This document shows positions 45,460-53,349 of a stretch of 64,000 nt of DNA, piece after piece. Made by a program: the position numbers and the translations under genes. The notes beneath the pieces were generated by a model that saw only the letters and a list, made by a program, of their open reading frames with translations, was not told the origin of the DNA and made no database searches. This stretch comes from Psychroserpens algicola (GTDB lineage: Bacteria; Bacteroidota; Bacteroidia; Flavobacteriales; Flavobacteriaceae), in contig NZ_JACNMJ010000001.1 in NCBI RefSeq assembly GCF_014526325.1, positions 1,178,001 through 1,242,000 on the forward strand, given 5' to 3'. Every line of letters starts with the position of its first letter. Position 1 is the stretch's first letter.

Positions 45460-46734
45460 TTAGAAACCTAAGCCACCAGCAGTGTTAGAGTATGTCCAAG
45501 CTAACTCAGAAGTAGTAGCTCCAACTGTATTTGAACCTTGAGTTACTGCAGATGCAGTAGATCCAAACCCAGTAACTGTTACTGTTTCGGCTTTATTTAC
45601 AAAAATGCTGTTTACATCAGTTACACCTGATGGTAATACGATTTCCCAAGTTCCAAATATTAAGTCACCATTATTGTAGTTTGTAGCAACACCATCGTTA
45701 TCTAATTCAACATCAGAAGATGCTTTAAATCCGTAAGCGTAAACATTGTTTGTTGTACCTGTAGCACCACTTCTATAATCAGCATATTCACCATTTTCTG
45801 TAACGGTGTTACCAATAATTGTTGCATTTAATAATGTAAATGAACCAGTAGCAGAACCTTCTGGGCCATCGATTTCAAAAGCATGATCAGAGAAATCTCC
45901 TAATACTACTACTGCATTGCTGATTGTACCAGAATAAGCCTGATCGATGTCTAAAGCATCATCTCCTTGAGCCCAAACTAATAAGTTAGAAGCGTCAACA
46001 GTTCCTCCGAAAAACTCAATACCGTCATCAACGTTGGCAACAACCTCAATGTTATTGATAATTGTTCCAGTTCCAACACCACCAAGTGTTAATCCGTTAA
46101 TTTCGTTACCTTCTCCAATTAAAGCACCACCATGACGAATAGAGATGTAAGACAATACTCCAGAGTTATCTGCTGCATCAGTTCCTCCGTATAATCCAAA
46201 AGTATCATCAGCAGGTATACCTTCAATTTGTGCTTCAGTAATATCACCAGAGAATGAACAAGGTGCATTACCTAATACTAATAATCCTCCCCAAAGACCT
46301 CTGTCATTTTCATCTAAATTAGTTCCAGCAGTTTCACCACAAGCGATATTGTCACTAGTTGATGTAAAGATAATAGGTGATGTAGCTGTTCCTACAGCGT
46401 TAATTTTAGAACCTCTAGCAATGATTAATGCTGAAGCTAAAGAACCAGTTCCAGGTGTTCCTTTAATAATAGTTCCGGCTTCAATAGTTAATGTCGCTCC
46501 ATTATCTACTACAACTTTTTGGTTTAACTGATAAATATTATCGTTAGTCCAGGTTGTGTTTTCAATAATAGCTCCTGTTACAGAAACTGTCGGACAATCT
46601 TCACCATTTCCACCACCATCATTATTATTGATAATTGTAGTTTCTTCAATTATAATTGGTGTGTCGTCATCTTTGAAACATCCAGTAAATACTAAAGATG
46701 AAGTGATTAATGCTGATAATACTAATTTTTTCAT
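45460..46734 (-). CDS. Beta-helix lipoprotein partner of the TonB receptor
   Basis: 424 residues. Lipobox VFTGC (Cys19), an Asp-rich anchor linker, then a right-handed parallel beta-helix-like region with stacked hydrophobic repeats (VVVDNGATLTIEAGTIIKG; INGLTLGGVGTGTIINNIEVV; TISNAVVVLGDFSDHAFEIDG). Probably exposed on the cell surface next to the receptor encoded downstream. Similar proteins carry uninformative or misleading names. Acidic, low in Lys. Exact substrate unknown. Confidence 0.78.
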   Translation of the reverse strand: MKKLVLSALITSSLVFTGCFKDDDTPIIIEETTIINNNDGGGNGEDCPTVSVTGAIIENTTWTNDNIYQLNQKVVVDNGATLTIEAGTIIKGTPGTGSLASALIIARGSKINAVGTATSPIIFTSTSDNIACGETAGTNLDENDRGLWGGLLVLGNAPCSFSGDITEAQIEGIPADDTFGLYGGTDAADNSGVLSYISIRHGGALIGEGNEINGLTLGGVGTGTIINNIEVVANVDDGIEFFGGTVDASNLLVWAQGDDALDIDQAYSGTISNAVVVLGDFSDHAFEIDGPEGSATGSFTLLNATIIGNTVTENGEYADYRSGATGTTNNVYAYGFKASSDVELDNDGVATNYNNGDLIFGTWEIVLPSGVTDVNSIFVNKAETVTVTGFGSTASAVTQGSNTVGATTSELAWTYSNTAGGLGF

Positions 46735-46934
46735 GATATTTTTTTTAAATATTTTTATGTTCGTTTAGTAATTGTGCAAAGATGATGTCATTATGTAAAG
46801 TTTAAGTTAAGACCACATTAAACCTAAATCATAAAACTGTTAATTCAGTGTTACGGAATGTTACTTATTTTTATGAGTAGTAAACATTAAATTAACATTG
46901 AAATAGTTATCTTGCTGTTGCTTAAATCACAGCT

Positions 46935-48278
46935 ATGAATTGGGAACAATTACTCTCCTTAAAACGATTTGGAGACACTCACAAACGCTTAAGAAAAGAA
47001 CAAGATGAAACACGATTAGGGTTTGAAGTTGACTATGATCGTATTATTTTTTCTTCTGAATTTAGAAGCCTTCAGGACAAAACTCAAGTGGTTCCGCTAT
47101 CCAAAACCGATTTTGTACATACACGATTAACACATAGTTTAGAAGTTAGTGTGGTTGGTCGTTCTCTTGGAAGACGTGTAGGACAAAAACTTTTAGAAAA
47201 ACATCCACATTTAAGAGATGTTCACGGCTATCAGATTAATGATTTTGGTGCTATTGTTGCAGCTGCTGCTTTAGCACACGATATTGGAAATCCGCCTTTT
47301 GGTCACTCTGGTGAAAAAGCCATAGGTGAATTTTTTAAAACTGGTGATGGACGCTATTTTGAAGATCAATTAACCAAAAAGGAATATGAAGACCTTTGTA
47401 GCTTTGAAGGTAATGCTAACGGATTTAAAATATTAACCGAAAGCCGACAAGGTCGTATAGGAGGTTTAAGATTAAGTTATGCTACTTTAGGCGCTTTTAC
47501 AAAATACCCTAAAGAATCACTCCCAAAGAAACCAACACAACATATAGCCGATAAAAAGTATGGTTTTTTTCAAAAAGACAAAGCTCTGTTTCAAGATGTT
47601 GCTAATGAGTTAGGTTTGGTGAAAAGAGGAAACGATGACAGTATTAGTTACTGTCGTCACCCATTAGTGTATTTGGTTGAAGCAGCTGATGATATATGCT
47701 ATACTATTATTGATTTTGAAGATGGTATTAACTTAGGACTTATTCAAGAAGAATATGCATTAGAATATCTCATAAATCTAGTCAGAGATTCTATACAAAC
47801 TAAAACGTATAATGCACTTTTAAGTACTCAAGACCGTTTAAGCTATTTACGCTCTTTAGCGATTAATACTTTAATTAATGAGGCAGTTGAGCTATTTATG
47901 ACTCATGAAGAACGTATTCTATCGGGCGAGTTTTCAAAAGCATTAATGGATTACAGTACCTATGAAGCTCAAATAAACGATATTATTAAACTTAGTATAT
48001 CTAATGTATATCAATCTGCCGAAGTTTTAGATAAAGAAATTGTTGGTTATAAGGTCATAGATGAGCTTTTGAGCGTTTTTTCAAAAGCGGTTGTCAACAA
48101 TTTAAAAGGAGAACTGTCTAATTTTGACAAACTTATTTTAAAATCTATTGAAAGTCATGTCGACTTGACGAAAGACAATGTTTATGATTGTTTGGTATCT
48201 GTTTGCTTTTATATTTCAAAAATGTCAGATAGTAACGCTATGCTTACGTATCAAAAATTAAAAGGAAATCACTTGTAA
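46935..48278 (+). CDS. dgt: Deoxyguanosinetriphosphate triphosphohydrolase-like HD protein
   Basis: 447 residues. Hydrolyses dNTPs to nucleoside and triphosphate. The HD motif residues are visible in THSLEVS and AHDIGNPPFGHSGE, with the downstream catalytic Asp in VEAADDICYTIID. The N-terminal HKRLRKEQDETRLGFEVDYDRIIFSS opening is typical of bacterial dGTPase. Normal length. It balances dNTP pools and can restrict phage DNA synthesis, but here it looks like a core gene. A hairpin terminator lies 135 nt downstream. Confidence 0.92.
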   Translation: MNWEQLLSLKRFGDTHKRLRKEQDETRLGFEVDYDRIIFSSEFRSLQDKTQVVPLSKTDFVHTRLTHSLEVSVVGRSLGRRVGQKLLEKHPHLRDVHGYQINDFGAIVAAAALAHDIGNPPFGHSGEKAIGEFFKTGDGRYFEDQLTKKEYEDLCSFEGNANGFKILTESRQGRIGGLRLSYATLGAFTKYPKESLPKKPTQHIADKKYGFFQKDKALFQDVANELGLVKRGNDDSISYCRHPLVYLVEAADDICYTIIDFEDGINLGLIQEEYALEYLINLVRDSIQTKTYNALLSTQDRLSYLRSLAINTLINEAVELFMTHEERILSGEFSKALMDYSTYEAQINDIIKLSISNVYQSAEVLDKEIVGYKVIDELLSVFSKAVVNNLKGELSNFDKLILKSIESHVDLTKDNVYDCLVSVCFYISKMSDSNAMLTYQKLKGNHL

Positions 48279-48412
48279 TTTAGCGAATTAGCAAAAATAA
48301 GTATCAAGTATTGGCGTTTTGTTAATATAAGTGTTGATAATTATTTAGATACTGAAAAAAACTCAAGTAAATAAGTGAGATATTTGATTCATCTAAAGTA
48401 GGTAGCTCATGG

Positions 48413-48435
48413 TGAGCTATTTTTTATCGCATGCA
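48413..48435 (+). terminator. Terminator after dgt
   Basis: TAGCTC (48413-48418), 5-nt loop, GAGCTA (48424-48429) followed by T6. Confidence 0.7.
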
Positions 48436-48450
48436 TTTCATCGATTAAAT

Positions 48451-48480
48451 TTGTGTTTAAACGATAAATGACTATATTTG
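48451..48480 (+). promoter_or_regulatory. Consensus promoter TTG-N19-TATATTTG
   Basis: TTG 48451-48453 and TATATTTG 48473-48480, spacer 19 nt, 28 nt before the ATG of the 57-codon gene at 48509. Confidence 0.75.
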
Positions 48481-48508
48481 TTTAACCTAATCTTTTAAAC
48501 CTACACAG

Positions 48509-48682
48509 ATGAAAAAGAATATTCTTGGAGCCGCAGTCATTTTTTTTGTAACTCTTGCATTTTTATTAATGTTAGATGATATTACAAGTAATGGTAACCC
48601 TGAAACGCAAATTAACAATGTTGAGGTATATGATTTAGATAATCAACAACCTGATATTGCTACGACTGACGAAGAGCAGTAG
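48509..48682 (+). CDS. 57-residue single-pass membrane peptide
   Basis: Starts MKKNILGAAVIFFVTLAFLL: a short basic N-terminus and one hydrophobic helix (about residues 5-21). An acidic, polar tail follows (DDITSNGNPETQ to ATTDEEQ). A consensus promoter lies directly upstream and a terminator separates it from dgt. Its last 23 nt overlap the 3' end of dxs on the other strand. No family recognised. The strong promoter and clean membrane profile make it a likely real small gene that automated length cut-offs would miss. Confidence 0.7.
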   Translation: MKKNILGAAVIFFVTLAFLLMLDDITSNGNPETQINNVEVYDLDNQQPDIATTDEEQ

Positions 48683-50441
48683 AACGAAATAAAATACTTA
48701 AATTTTCAGCATCAATCTTAACCGATTGATGTTGTTGTTTTATAGAGGCATGTTCGATAAATGTATCAGGTATTCCAAGAGTTTTCACTGGAACAGTATA
48801 GTTGTTTTTAGAAGCAAATTCTAAAATTGAACTGCCAAACCCTCCTATTAATACACCGTCTTCAATCGTTATAATCTCCTTATAAGTTTTAAAAATGTGA
48901 TGTAATAATTTATGGTCTAATGGTTTAACAAAACGCATATCATAATGTGATATCATACTGTTAGTCTTACTCATGTCGATGGCTTCTGCTACGTTATGAG
49001 ATATAGAGCCAACAGATAAAACAGCAATAGTACTTCCTTTTTTTAGCTGTATACCTTTGCCTATTTCAATTTCAGAAAAAGGTTGCTTCCAGTTTATTGT
49101 ATGACCACGACCTCTAGGATAGCGAATGGCGATAGGATGTTCTAAACCATTTTGAGCGGTAAACATTATGTTGCGTAATTCGACTTCATTTCGAGGCGCA
49201 AAAATAATCATGTTAGGGATGCATCTTAAATATGCCAAATCATAAATACCATGATGCGTTGCGCCATCTTCACCAACCAAACCCGAACGGTCTAAACAGA
49301 AAATTACTGGCAGATTTTGAAGGGCTACATCATGTATCACCTGATCATAAGCACGTTGTAAAAATGTGGAATAGATATTACAAAACACAGTTAAGCCTTG
49401 AGTTGTCATTCCGGCGGCTAAAGTGACCGCATGCTGCTCGGCAATACCAACATCAAAAGCTCGTTCTGGAATTTGTTCCATCATATATTTTAATGAACTT
49501 CCGGTAGGCATTGCAGGCGTGATCCCAACAATAGATGTGTTGTGTTTTGCAAGCTCAACAATAGTATGCCCAAATACATCCTGAAACTTAGGAGCCTGTT
49601 CGATGGTTGACTTTGGAAGGAGGTCTCCTGTAACCGAATCAAATTTTCCTGGTGCATGATATTTTACCTGATCGTCTTCGGCTTGCTTTAAACCTTTTCC
49701 TTTTGTGGTAATGACATGAAGAAATTTAGGCCCTTTAACCGATTTTAAACGTTCCAATTCTGAAATTAATTCCGGTAAATCATGACCATCTATTGGACCA
49801 GAATAGTCGAAATTTAAGGCCTCAAAAATATTGTCTTGTCGTTCTTTCCCTTTTTTAACATTAGTTAAATATTGCTTTAAAGCGCCAACACTTGGGTCAA
49901 TTCCAATAGCATTATCATTTAAAATCACTAATAAATTTGCCTTGGTAACACCAGCATGATTAAGACCTTCAAATGCCATTCCACTAGCGATAGACGCATC
50001 TCCAATGACAGCAATATGATGCCTATGTTCACCTTTTAATTGAGATGCAATGGCCATTCCTAAAGCCGCCGAAATTGAAGTAGAGGAGTGTCCGACGCCA
50101 AAAGTATCATAGATACTTTCATCTCGCTTAGGAAATCCGCTAATGCCATCGTGTTGTCTGTTGGTATGAAAGATGTCCTTTCTTCCTGTTAAAATTTTGT
50201 GACCATAAGCTTGATGTCCTACATCCCATATCAATTGATCTTTGGGTGTATTAAATACGTAATGTAAGGCTATTGTAAGTTCAACAACACCAAGACTTGC
50301 ACCAAGATGCCCTTCTTTGGTTGCCACAATGTCAATAATAAACTCACGTAACTCTTTAGCGAGTTGAGGTAACTGGTCTGGATTTAAAAGTTTTAAATCT
50401 GAAGGGAAATCGATATGGTCTAACAGTCGTTTTTGCACCAC
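48660..50441 (-). CDS. dxs: 1-deoxy-D-xylulose-5-phosphate synthase
   Basis: 593 residues (E. coli 620). First step of the MEP isoprenoid pathway: pyruvate plus glyceraldehyde 3-phosphate to DXP, with thiamine diphosphate. Motifs: KEGHLGASLGVVELT, the ThDP loop GDASIASGMAFEGLNHAG...ILNDN, and the catalytic Glu region DVGIAEQHAVTLAAGM. The first codons are GTG GTG and no ATG fits. A TAnnTTTG box ends only 1 nt before the first GTG, so the start is either leaderless or slightly downstream. Confidence 0.95.
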   Translation of the reverse strand: MVQKRLLDHIDFPSDLKLLNPDQLPQLAKELREFIIDIVATKEGHLGASLGVVELTIALHYVFNTPKDQLIWDVGHQAYGHKILTGRKDIFHTNRQHDGISGFPKRDESIYDTFGVGHSSTSISAALGMAIASQLKGEHRHHIAVIGDASIASGMAFEGLNHAGVTKANLLVILNDNAIGIDPSVGALKQYLTNVKKGKERQDNIFEALNFDYSGPIDGHDLPELISELERLKSVKGPKFLHVITTKGKGLKQAEDDQVKYHAPGKFDSVTGDLLPKSTIEQAPKFQDVFGHTIVELAKHNTSIVGITPAMPTGSSLKYMMEQIPERAFDVGIAEQHAVTLAAGMTTQGLTVFCNIYSTFLQRAYDQVIHDVALQNLPVIFCLDRSGLVGEDGATHHGIYDLAYLRCIPNMIIFAPRNEVELRNIMFTAQNGLEHPIAIRYPRGRGHTINWKQPFSEIEIGKGIQLKKGSTIAVLSVGSISHNVAEAIDMSKTNSMISHYDMRFVKPLDHKLLHHIFKTYKEIITIEDGVLIGGFGSSILEFASKNNYTVPVKTLGIPDTFIEHASIKQQHQSVKIDAENLSILFRSTALRQS

Positions 50442-50442
50442 A

Positions 50443-50450
50443 CAAAAATA
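50443..50450 (-). promoter_or_regulatory. -7 box TATTTTTG abutting the dxs GTG start
   Basis: Minus-strand TATTTTTG, followed by TG and then GTGGTGCAAAA. The same box and following bases (TATTTTTGTG, then TGCAAAA) recur at 63963-63981. The only TTG upstream is 24 nt away, slightly beyond the usual spacing. Confidence 0.45.
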
Positions 50451-50460
50451 CGAGAATTAA

Positions 50461-51345
50461 TTAGTCTTCGATATCAAAGGAGATAGGCAAATTAAAAATT
50501 AAATCAACTGCCTGACCTTTATGTTTTGCGGGTTTAAACTTCGGAAATAGATCAACTACACGCCTAGTCTCTTCCTCTAATTTTGGATGAGGAGACCTGA
50601 TTTTTAGATGTTTAACTATGCCTTCTTTACTTATATTAAACTGAATATAAATGCGTTGCCGTCCTGATAAGCCTAGGTTTGAAGCAATATGTGTATCAAA
50701 ATTTTGTTTTACAATATCACCTAATCTTTTGTTGAAATAAGTTTTAATTTCTTGATCTGATTGCTGCTTTGGAGCGTCTACGAAATTCGGTTTTTCATCC
50801 ACGGCATGCCACGACATTGGCGCATTTGGATCAACTTCTTCAACGATTATCAGGCCATCTACAATGGCGATATCTCCCATAGTCACGATTTCAGGAGGAG
50901 GACAATGAGGTGGTTTGTTTTGTATTATAATGCTATCTTTTTTTGTAGAGGCTTTGAGTTGAGATGAGTCGATGATGTGTTTAACAATTTCAACACGTTC
51001 TATTTTTTTTGATTGCCCTTTGTCATCAGAACAATTGAATAGCGTTGTTCCCATGGCTAATAATAAAGCCAACAGGAATAGTTTATGAAAAGTTAATTGT
51101 TGTTCGAATACCGTTTCTGAAATCTGTAAATTGAAGGTGTCCAATTGTTTCTGTTTGATATGTCCGCAAATACGTTGGTGTTTATTTTTATGAATAAACT
51201 CTTGGATATCATTAGTATCCATTTGGGTAAAATCGACAACTGTTTTTGAGCAGGATTGGCAAAAGCGTCCTTTGTCGTTAGGTGTCATTGTAGACCAGTT
51301 TTCGTGACAGGGTTTTGGGATAGTAATAGAATAGCGAGGTTTCAT
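50461..51345 (-). CDS. TonB-type energy transducer with N-terminal Cys motif
   Basis: 294 residues. The cytoplasmic N-terminus carries CHENWSTMTPNDKGRFCQSC and a later Cys (RICGH), a zinc-ribbon-like pattern common in Flavobacteria proteins of this kind. A transmembrane helix follows (about 85-104, LTFHKLFLLALLLAMGTTLF). The C-terminal domain (about 205-294) has the TonB_C pattern (IYIQFNISKEGIVKHLKI). It would couple the proton-motive force to outer-membrane receptors. No ExbB/ExbD genes are adjacent. It ends 19 nt before the dxs start codon on the same strand. Confidence 0.85.
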   Translation of the reverse strand: MKPRYSITIPKPCHENWSTMTPNDKGRFCQSCSKTVVDFTQMDTNDIQEFIHKNKHQRICGHIKQKQLDTFNLQISETVFEQQLTFHKLFLLALLLAMGTTLFNCSDDKGQSKKIERVEIVKHIIDSSQLKASTKKDSIIIQNKPPHCPPPEIVTMGDIAIVDGLIIVEEVDPNAPMSWHAVDEKPNFVDAPKQQSDQEIKTYFNKRLGDIVKQNFDTHIASNLGLSGRQRIYIQFNISKEGIVKHLKIRSPHPKLEEETRRVVDLFPKFKPAKHKGQAVDLIFNLPISFDIED

Positions 51346-51424
51346 CGTTGAGTGATTTTTAGAATAGCATCAAATGTCTTGCCATGTTTGTGTTGAAATC
51401 ATTTAGAATTGTATTTTTACAGCT

Positions 51425-51874
51425 ATGGAAAATCCTTTTGACGACACCTATTACATGAAAAAAGCTTTATTAGAAGCTGAAGATGCTTTTGAAAAAGGAG
51501 AAATTCCTGTTGGAGCCATTGTGGTTATAAACGATCGTATTATTGCAAGAGCCCATAATTTAACCGAGCTTTTAAATGATGTCACAGCACATGCTGAAAT
51601 GCAGGCAATTACTGCAGCAGCTAATTTTCTTGGAGGAAAATATCTGACGAATTGTACTTTATATGTGACTTTAGAACCTTGTCAAATGTGTGCAGGTGCT
51701 TTGTATTGGAGTCAGATTTCTAAAATTGTATATGGTGCCAGAGACAAAGAGCGTGGTTGTATTGCATTAGAAACGAAGTTGCATCCAAAGACTAAAATGG
51801 TTGGAGGTGTTTTGGCTGAAGAATCTTCTGCGTTATTAAAACGCTTTTTTATTGAAAGACGTAATTTGAATTAA
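51425..51874 (+). CDS. tadA: tRNA-specific adenosine deaminase
   Basis: 149 residues. Deaminates A34 to inosine in tRNA-Arg(ACG). Zinc motifs HAEMQAI and PCQMCAGAL, and the N-terminal YYMKKALLEAEDAFEKGEIPVGA typical of TadA rather than cytidine or guanine deaminases. Normal length. Divergent from the TonB-type gene. Confidence 0.93.
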   Translation: MENPFDDTYYMKKALLEAEDAFEKGEIPVGAIVVINDRIIARAHNLTELLNDVTAHAEMQAITAAANFLGGKYLTNCTLYVTLEPCQMCAGALYWSQISKIVYGARDKERGCIALETKLHPKTKMVGGVLAEESSALLKRFFIERRNLN

Positions 51875-51883
51875 GACTTAATT

Positions 51884-51976
51884 TGCGTTAAGGATGGAGG
51901 TATTGTTGGAGCTCCTTGAAAAGAGCGACTACCGAGAGCCTGACTCTCTGAAGCTTTCAGTGAGGAGAGTAACGCA
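51884..51976. repeat. Structured intergenic element with nested inverted repeats
   Basis: TGCGTTA (51884-51890) and TAACGCA (51970-51976) bound a 93-nt region. Inner arms are GCTC/GAGC (51911, 51923), GAGAG/CTCTC (51934, 51944) and alternatively ACTCTC/GAGAGT (51943, 51965) enclosing CTGAA-gct-TTCAG (51948-51960). Composition is more GC-rich than its surroundings. It looks like a dispersed palindromic (REP-like) element of Flavobacteria; copy number cannot be judged here. Confidence 0.5.
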
Positions 51977-51977
51977 C

Positions 51978-52007
51978 AAAAAAAACGTCTAACTTTCGCT
52001 AGACGTT
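51978..52007 (-). terminator. Terminator of the cold-shock gene
   Basis: On the minus strand AACGTCTA, 8-nt loop, TAGACGTT, then T-run (A8 on the plus strand at 51978-51985). It starts 24 nt after the csp stop. Confidence 0.88.
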
Positions 52008-52030
52008 GAAACTGTAATAAAGTATATCTC

Positions 52031-52222
52031 TTAGAGAACTTGCACGTTAGCGGCAACCATCCCTTTTCTTCCTTCTTCTTCGTTGTACTCTACACTATCG
52101 CCTTCACGTAACTCAACACCATTAAGGTTTGATACGTGTACGAAAATGTCTTTTCCTGTTTCGTCGTTGGTAATGAATCCAAATCCTTTTGAATCATTGA
52201 AAAATTTAACTGTTCCAGTCAT
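52031..52222 (-). CDS. cspA: Cold-shock domain protein
   Basis: 63 residues, one OB-fold cold-shock domain with RNP1 KGFGFI and RNP2 DIFVHVS. Binds single-stranded nucleic acid and melts RNA structure. Standard size. It has its own terminator and a -7 box (TACATTTG on the minus strand, 52249-52256). The symbol is a family label; paralogues are expected elsewhere. Confidence 0.95.
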   Translation of the reverse strand: MTGTVKFFNDSKGFGFITNDETGKDIFVHVSNLNGVELREGDSVEYNEEEGRKGMVAANVQVL

Positions 52223-52248
52223 TGTAAAAAAATATATTAATTAAGCTA

Positions 52249-52256
52249 CAAATGTA
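52249..52256 (-). promoter_or_regulatory. -7 box TACATTTG of the cold-shock gene
   Basis: Exact TAnnTTTG on the minus strand, 26 nt before the ATG at 52222. No TTG at the usual -33 distance. Confidence 0.4.
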
Positions 52257-52445
52257 CGGCATAAAATGATGCCATGTGTTAAATAATCGTAATTTTTTAA
52301 ATATTTGATACTTAATAGTTTAAAAATATAAAACGTTTAGGTTTAAATTATAACAGGTTCATTTATTGTTCATCCTGTTATCATAACGCAGCATAAATAA
52401 AATACTGCCTGGTGAAAACATATGCATAATTAATTTTAAAATCTT

Positions 52446-53063
52446 TTATTTTAACACGATGAAAAAGTCTTTTAAACCTGTTAAAATACTTTGAACGGCA
52501 TAGGCTGCCAATATCAATCCCATCACTTTACTAATTACGGTAATTCCATATTCTCCGATTCGCTTTTGAATCAAATTAGCAGCAAGTAAAATTAACATTG
52601 TAATACTAACTACAATTAAAACTAATCCTGTAGTTATAGCTTGCTGTTCGATAGTGTAAATATTATTATCGGTTAATAAAACAACTGCCATTATAGCTCC
52701 AGGAGATGCTATCGACGGAATAGCTACAGGGAAAATAGTAACGTCTTTATAATTATTAATTAAATGTTTTTCTGACTCTGGTTTACCTTCTCCAAAAATC
52801 ATTGTTAAGGCAAATAAAAATAATATAACACCACCAGAAATTTGAAAGGCATCTAAAGTTACTTCCATGCCTTCAAGAATTAGCTGTCCAACTACTATAA
52901 AAAATAACAGAATGAGAAATGCGATAACTGAGGCTCTAATCGCTACCTTTTTCTTATGTCTTAGATCTAACTGTTTTGTGGCTTCTAAATATACAGGAAC
53001 TGAGCCAAGAGGATCAATTACGGCTATTAAAAAGAAAATTTTTGTAATAATTTCTGCAATCAT
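52446..53063 (-). CDS. MarC-family membrane protein, second copy
   Basis: 205 residues, six predicted helices. MarC pattern: AVIDPLGSVPVYLEATK near the N-terminus, FPVAIPSIASPGAIMAVVLL in the middle. Diverged from the copy at 28907-29500 and carrying the more canonical IDPLGSVP. Substrate unknown. Probably cotranscribed with the small membrane protein upstream (29 nt gap). Confidence 0.88.
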   Translation of the reverse strand: MIAEIITKIFFLIAVIDPLGSVPVYLEATKQLDLRHKKKVAIRASVIAFLILLFFIVVGQLILEGMEVTLDAFQISGGVILFLFALTMIFGEGKPESEKHLINNYKDVTIFPVAIPSIASPGAIMAVVLLTDNNIYTIEQQAITTGLVLIVVSITMLILLAANLIQKRIGEYGITVISKVMGLILAAYAVQSILTGLKDFFIVLK

Positions 53064-53092
53064 TGAGTTAATGTCTCGTTTTTGTATAGGGT

Positions 53093-53329
53093 TTAGTTGG
53101 TTTTGTTTTTCTGATTTTCTCGCATCTTATCAAGGTTTTCTTGGGTTAACATATAATCTTTTATGTCTTTATGTTTCCAGCGTTGATACCCAAATAACGG
53201 AAATACAACAACAAAAAGTCCGATAACGCCAAAGCCTATAAGTTTTTGTGAGTATGGTACGTCTAATACATAACCACAGATAATACTAGCAAGTGATGCG
53301 ATTAAAGCGATAAGAGTAATATATTTCAT
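53093..53329 (-). CDS. Small two-helix membrane protein
   Basis: 78 residues. Two helices (about residues 3-20 and 30-47), then a charged tail (RWKHKDIKDYMLTQENLDKMRENQKNK). No family recognised. It lies between the CLC channel gene (20 nt) and the second MarC gene (29 nt) on the same strand, likely one operon. General build is shared with the small gene beside the first MarC, though sequence similarity is slight. Confidence 0.75.
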   Translation of the reverse strand: MKYITLIALIASLASIICGYVLDVPYSQKLIGFGVIGLFVVVFPLFGYQRWKHKDIKDYMLTQENLDKMRENQKNKTN

Positions 53330-53349
53330 TTATTGTTTCAATTCTAGTT

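Noticed and set aside
46935-48278. dGTPase as a phage-defence gene
   Set aside because: Typical core-genome sequence and context, far from the defence island, with no paired defence genes.
51871-52056. 61-codon open frame on the minus strand after tadA
   Set aside because: It runs through a structured element and the cold-shock terminator, and its sequence is not protein-like.
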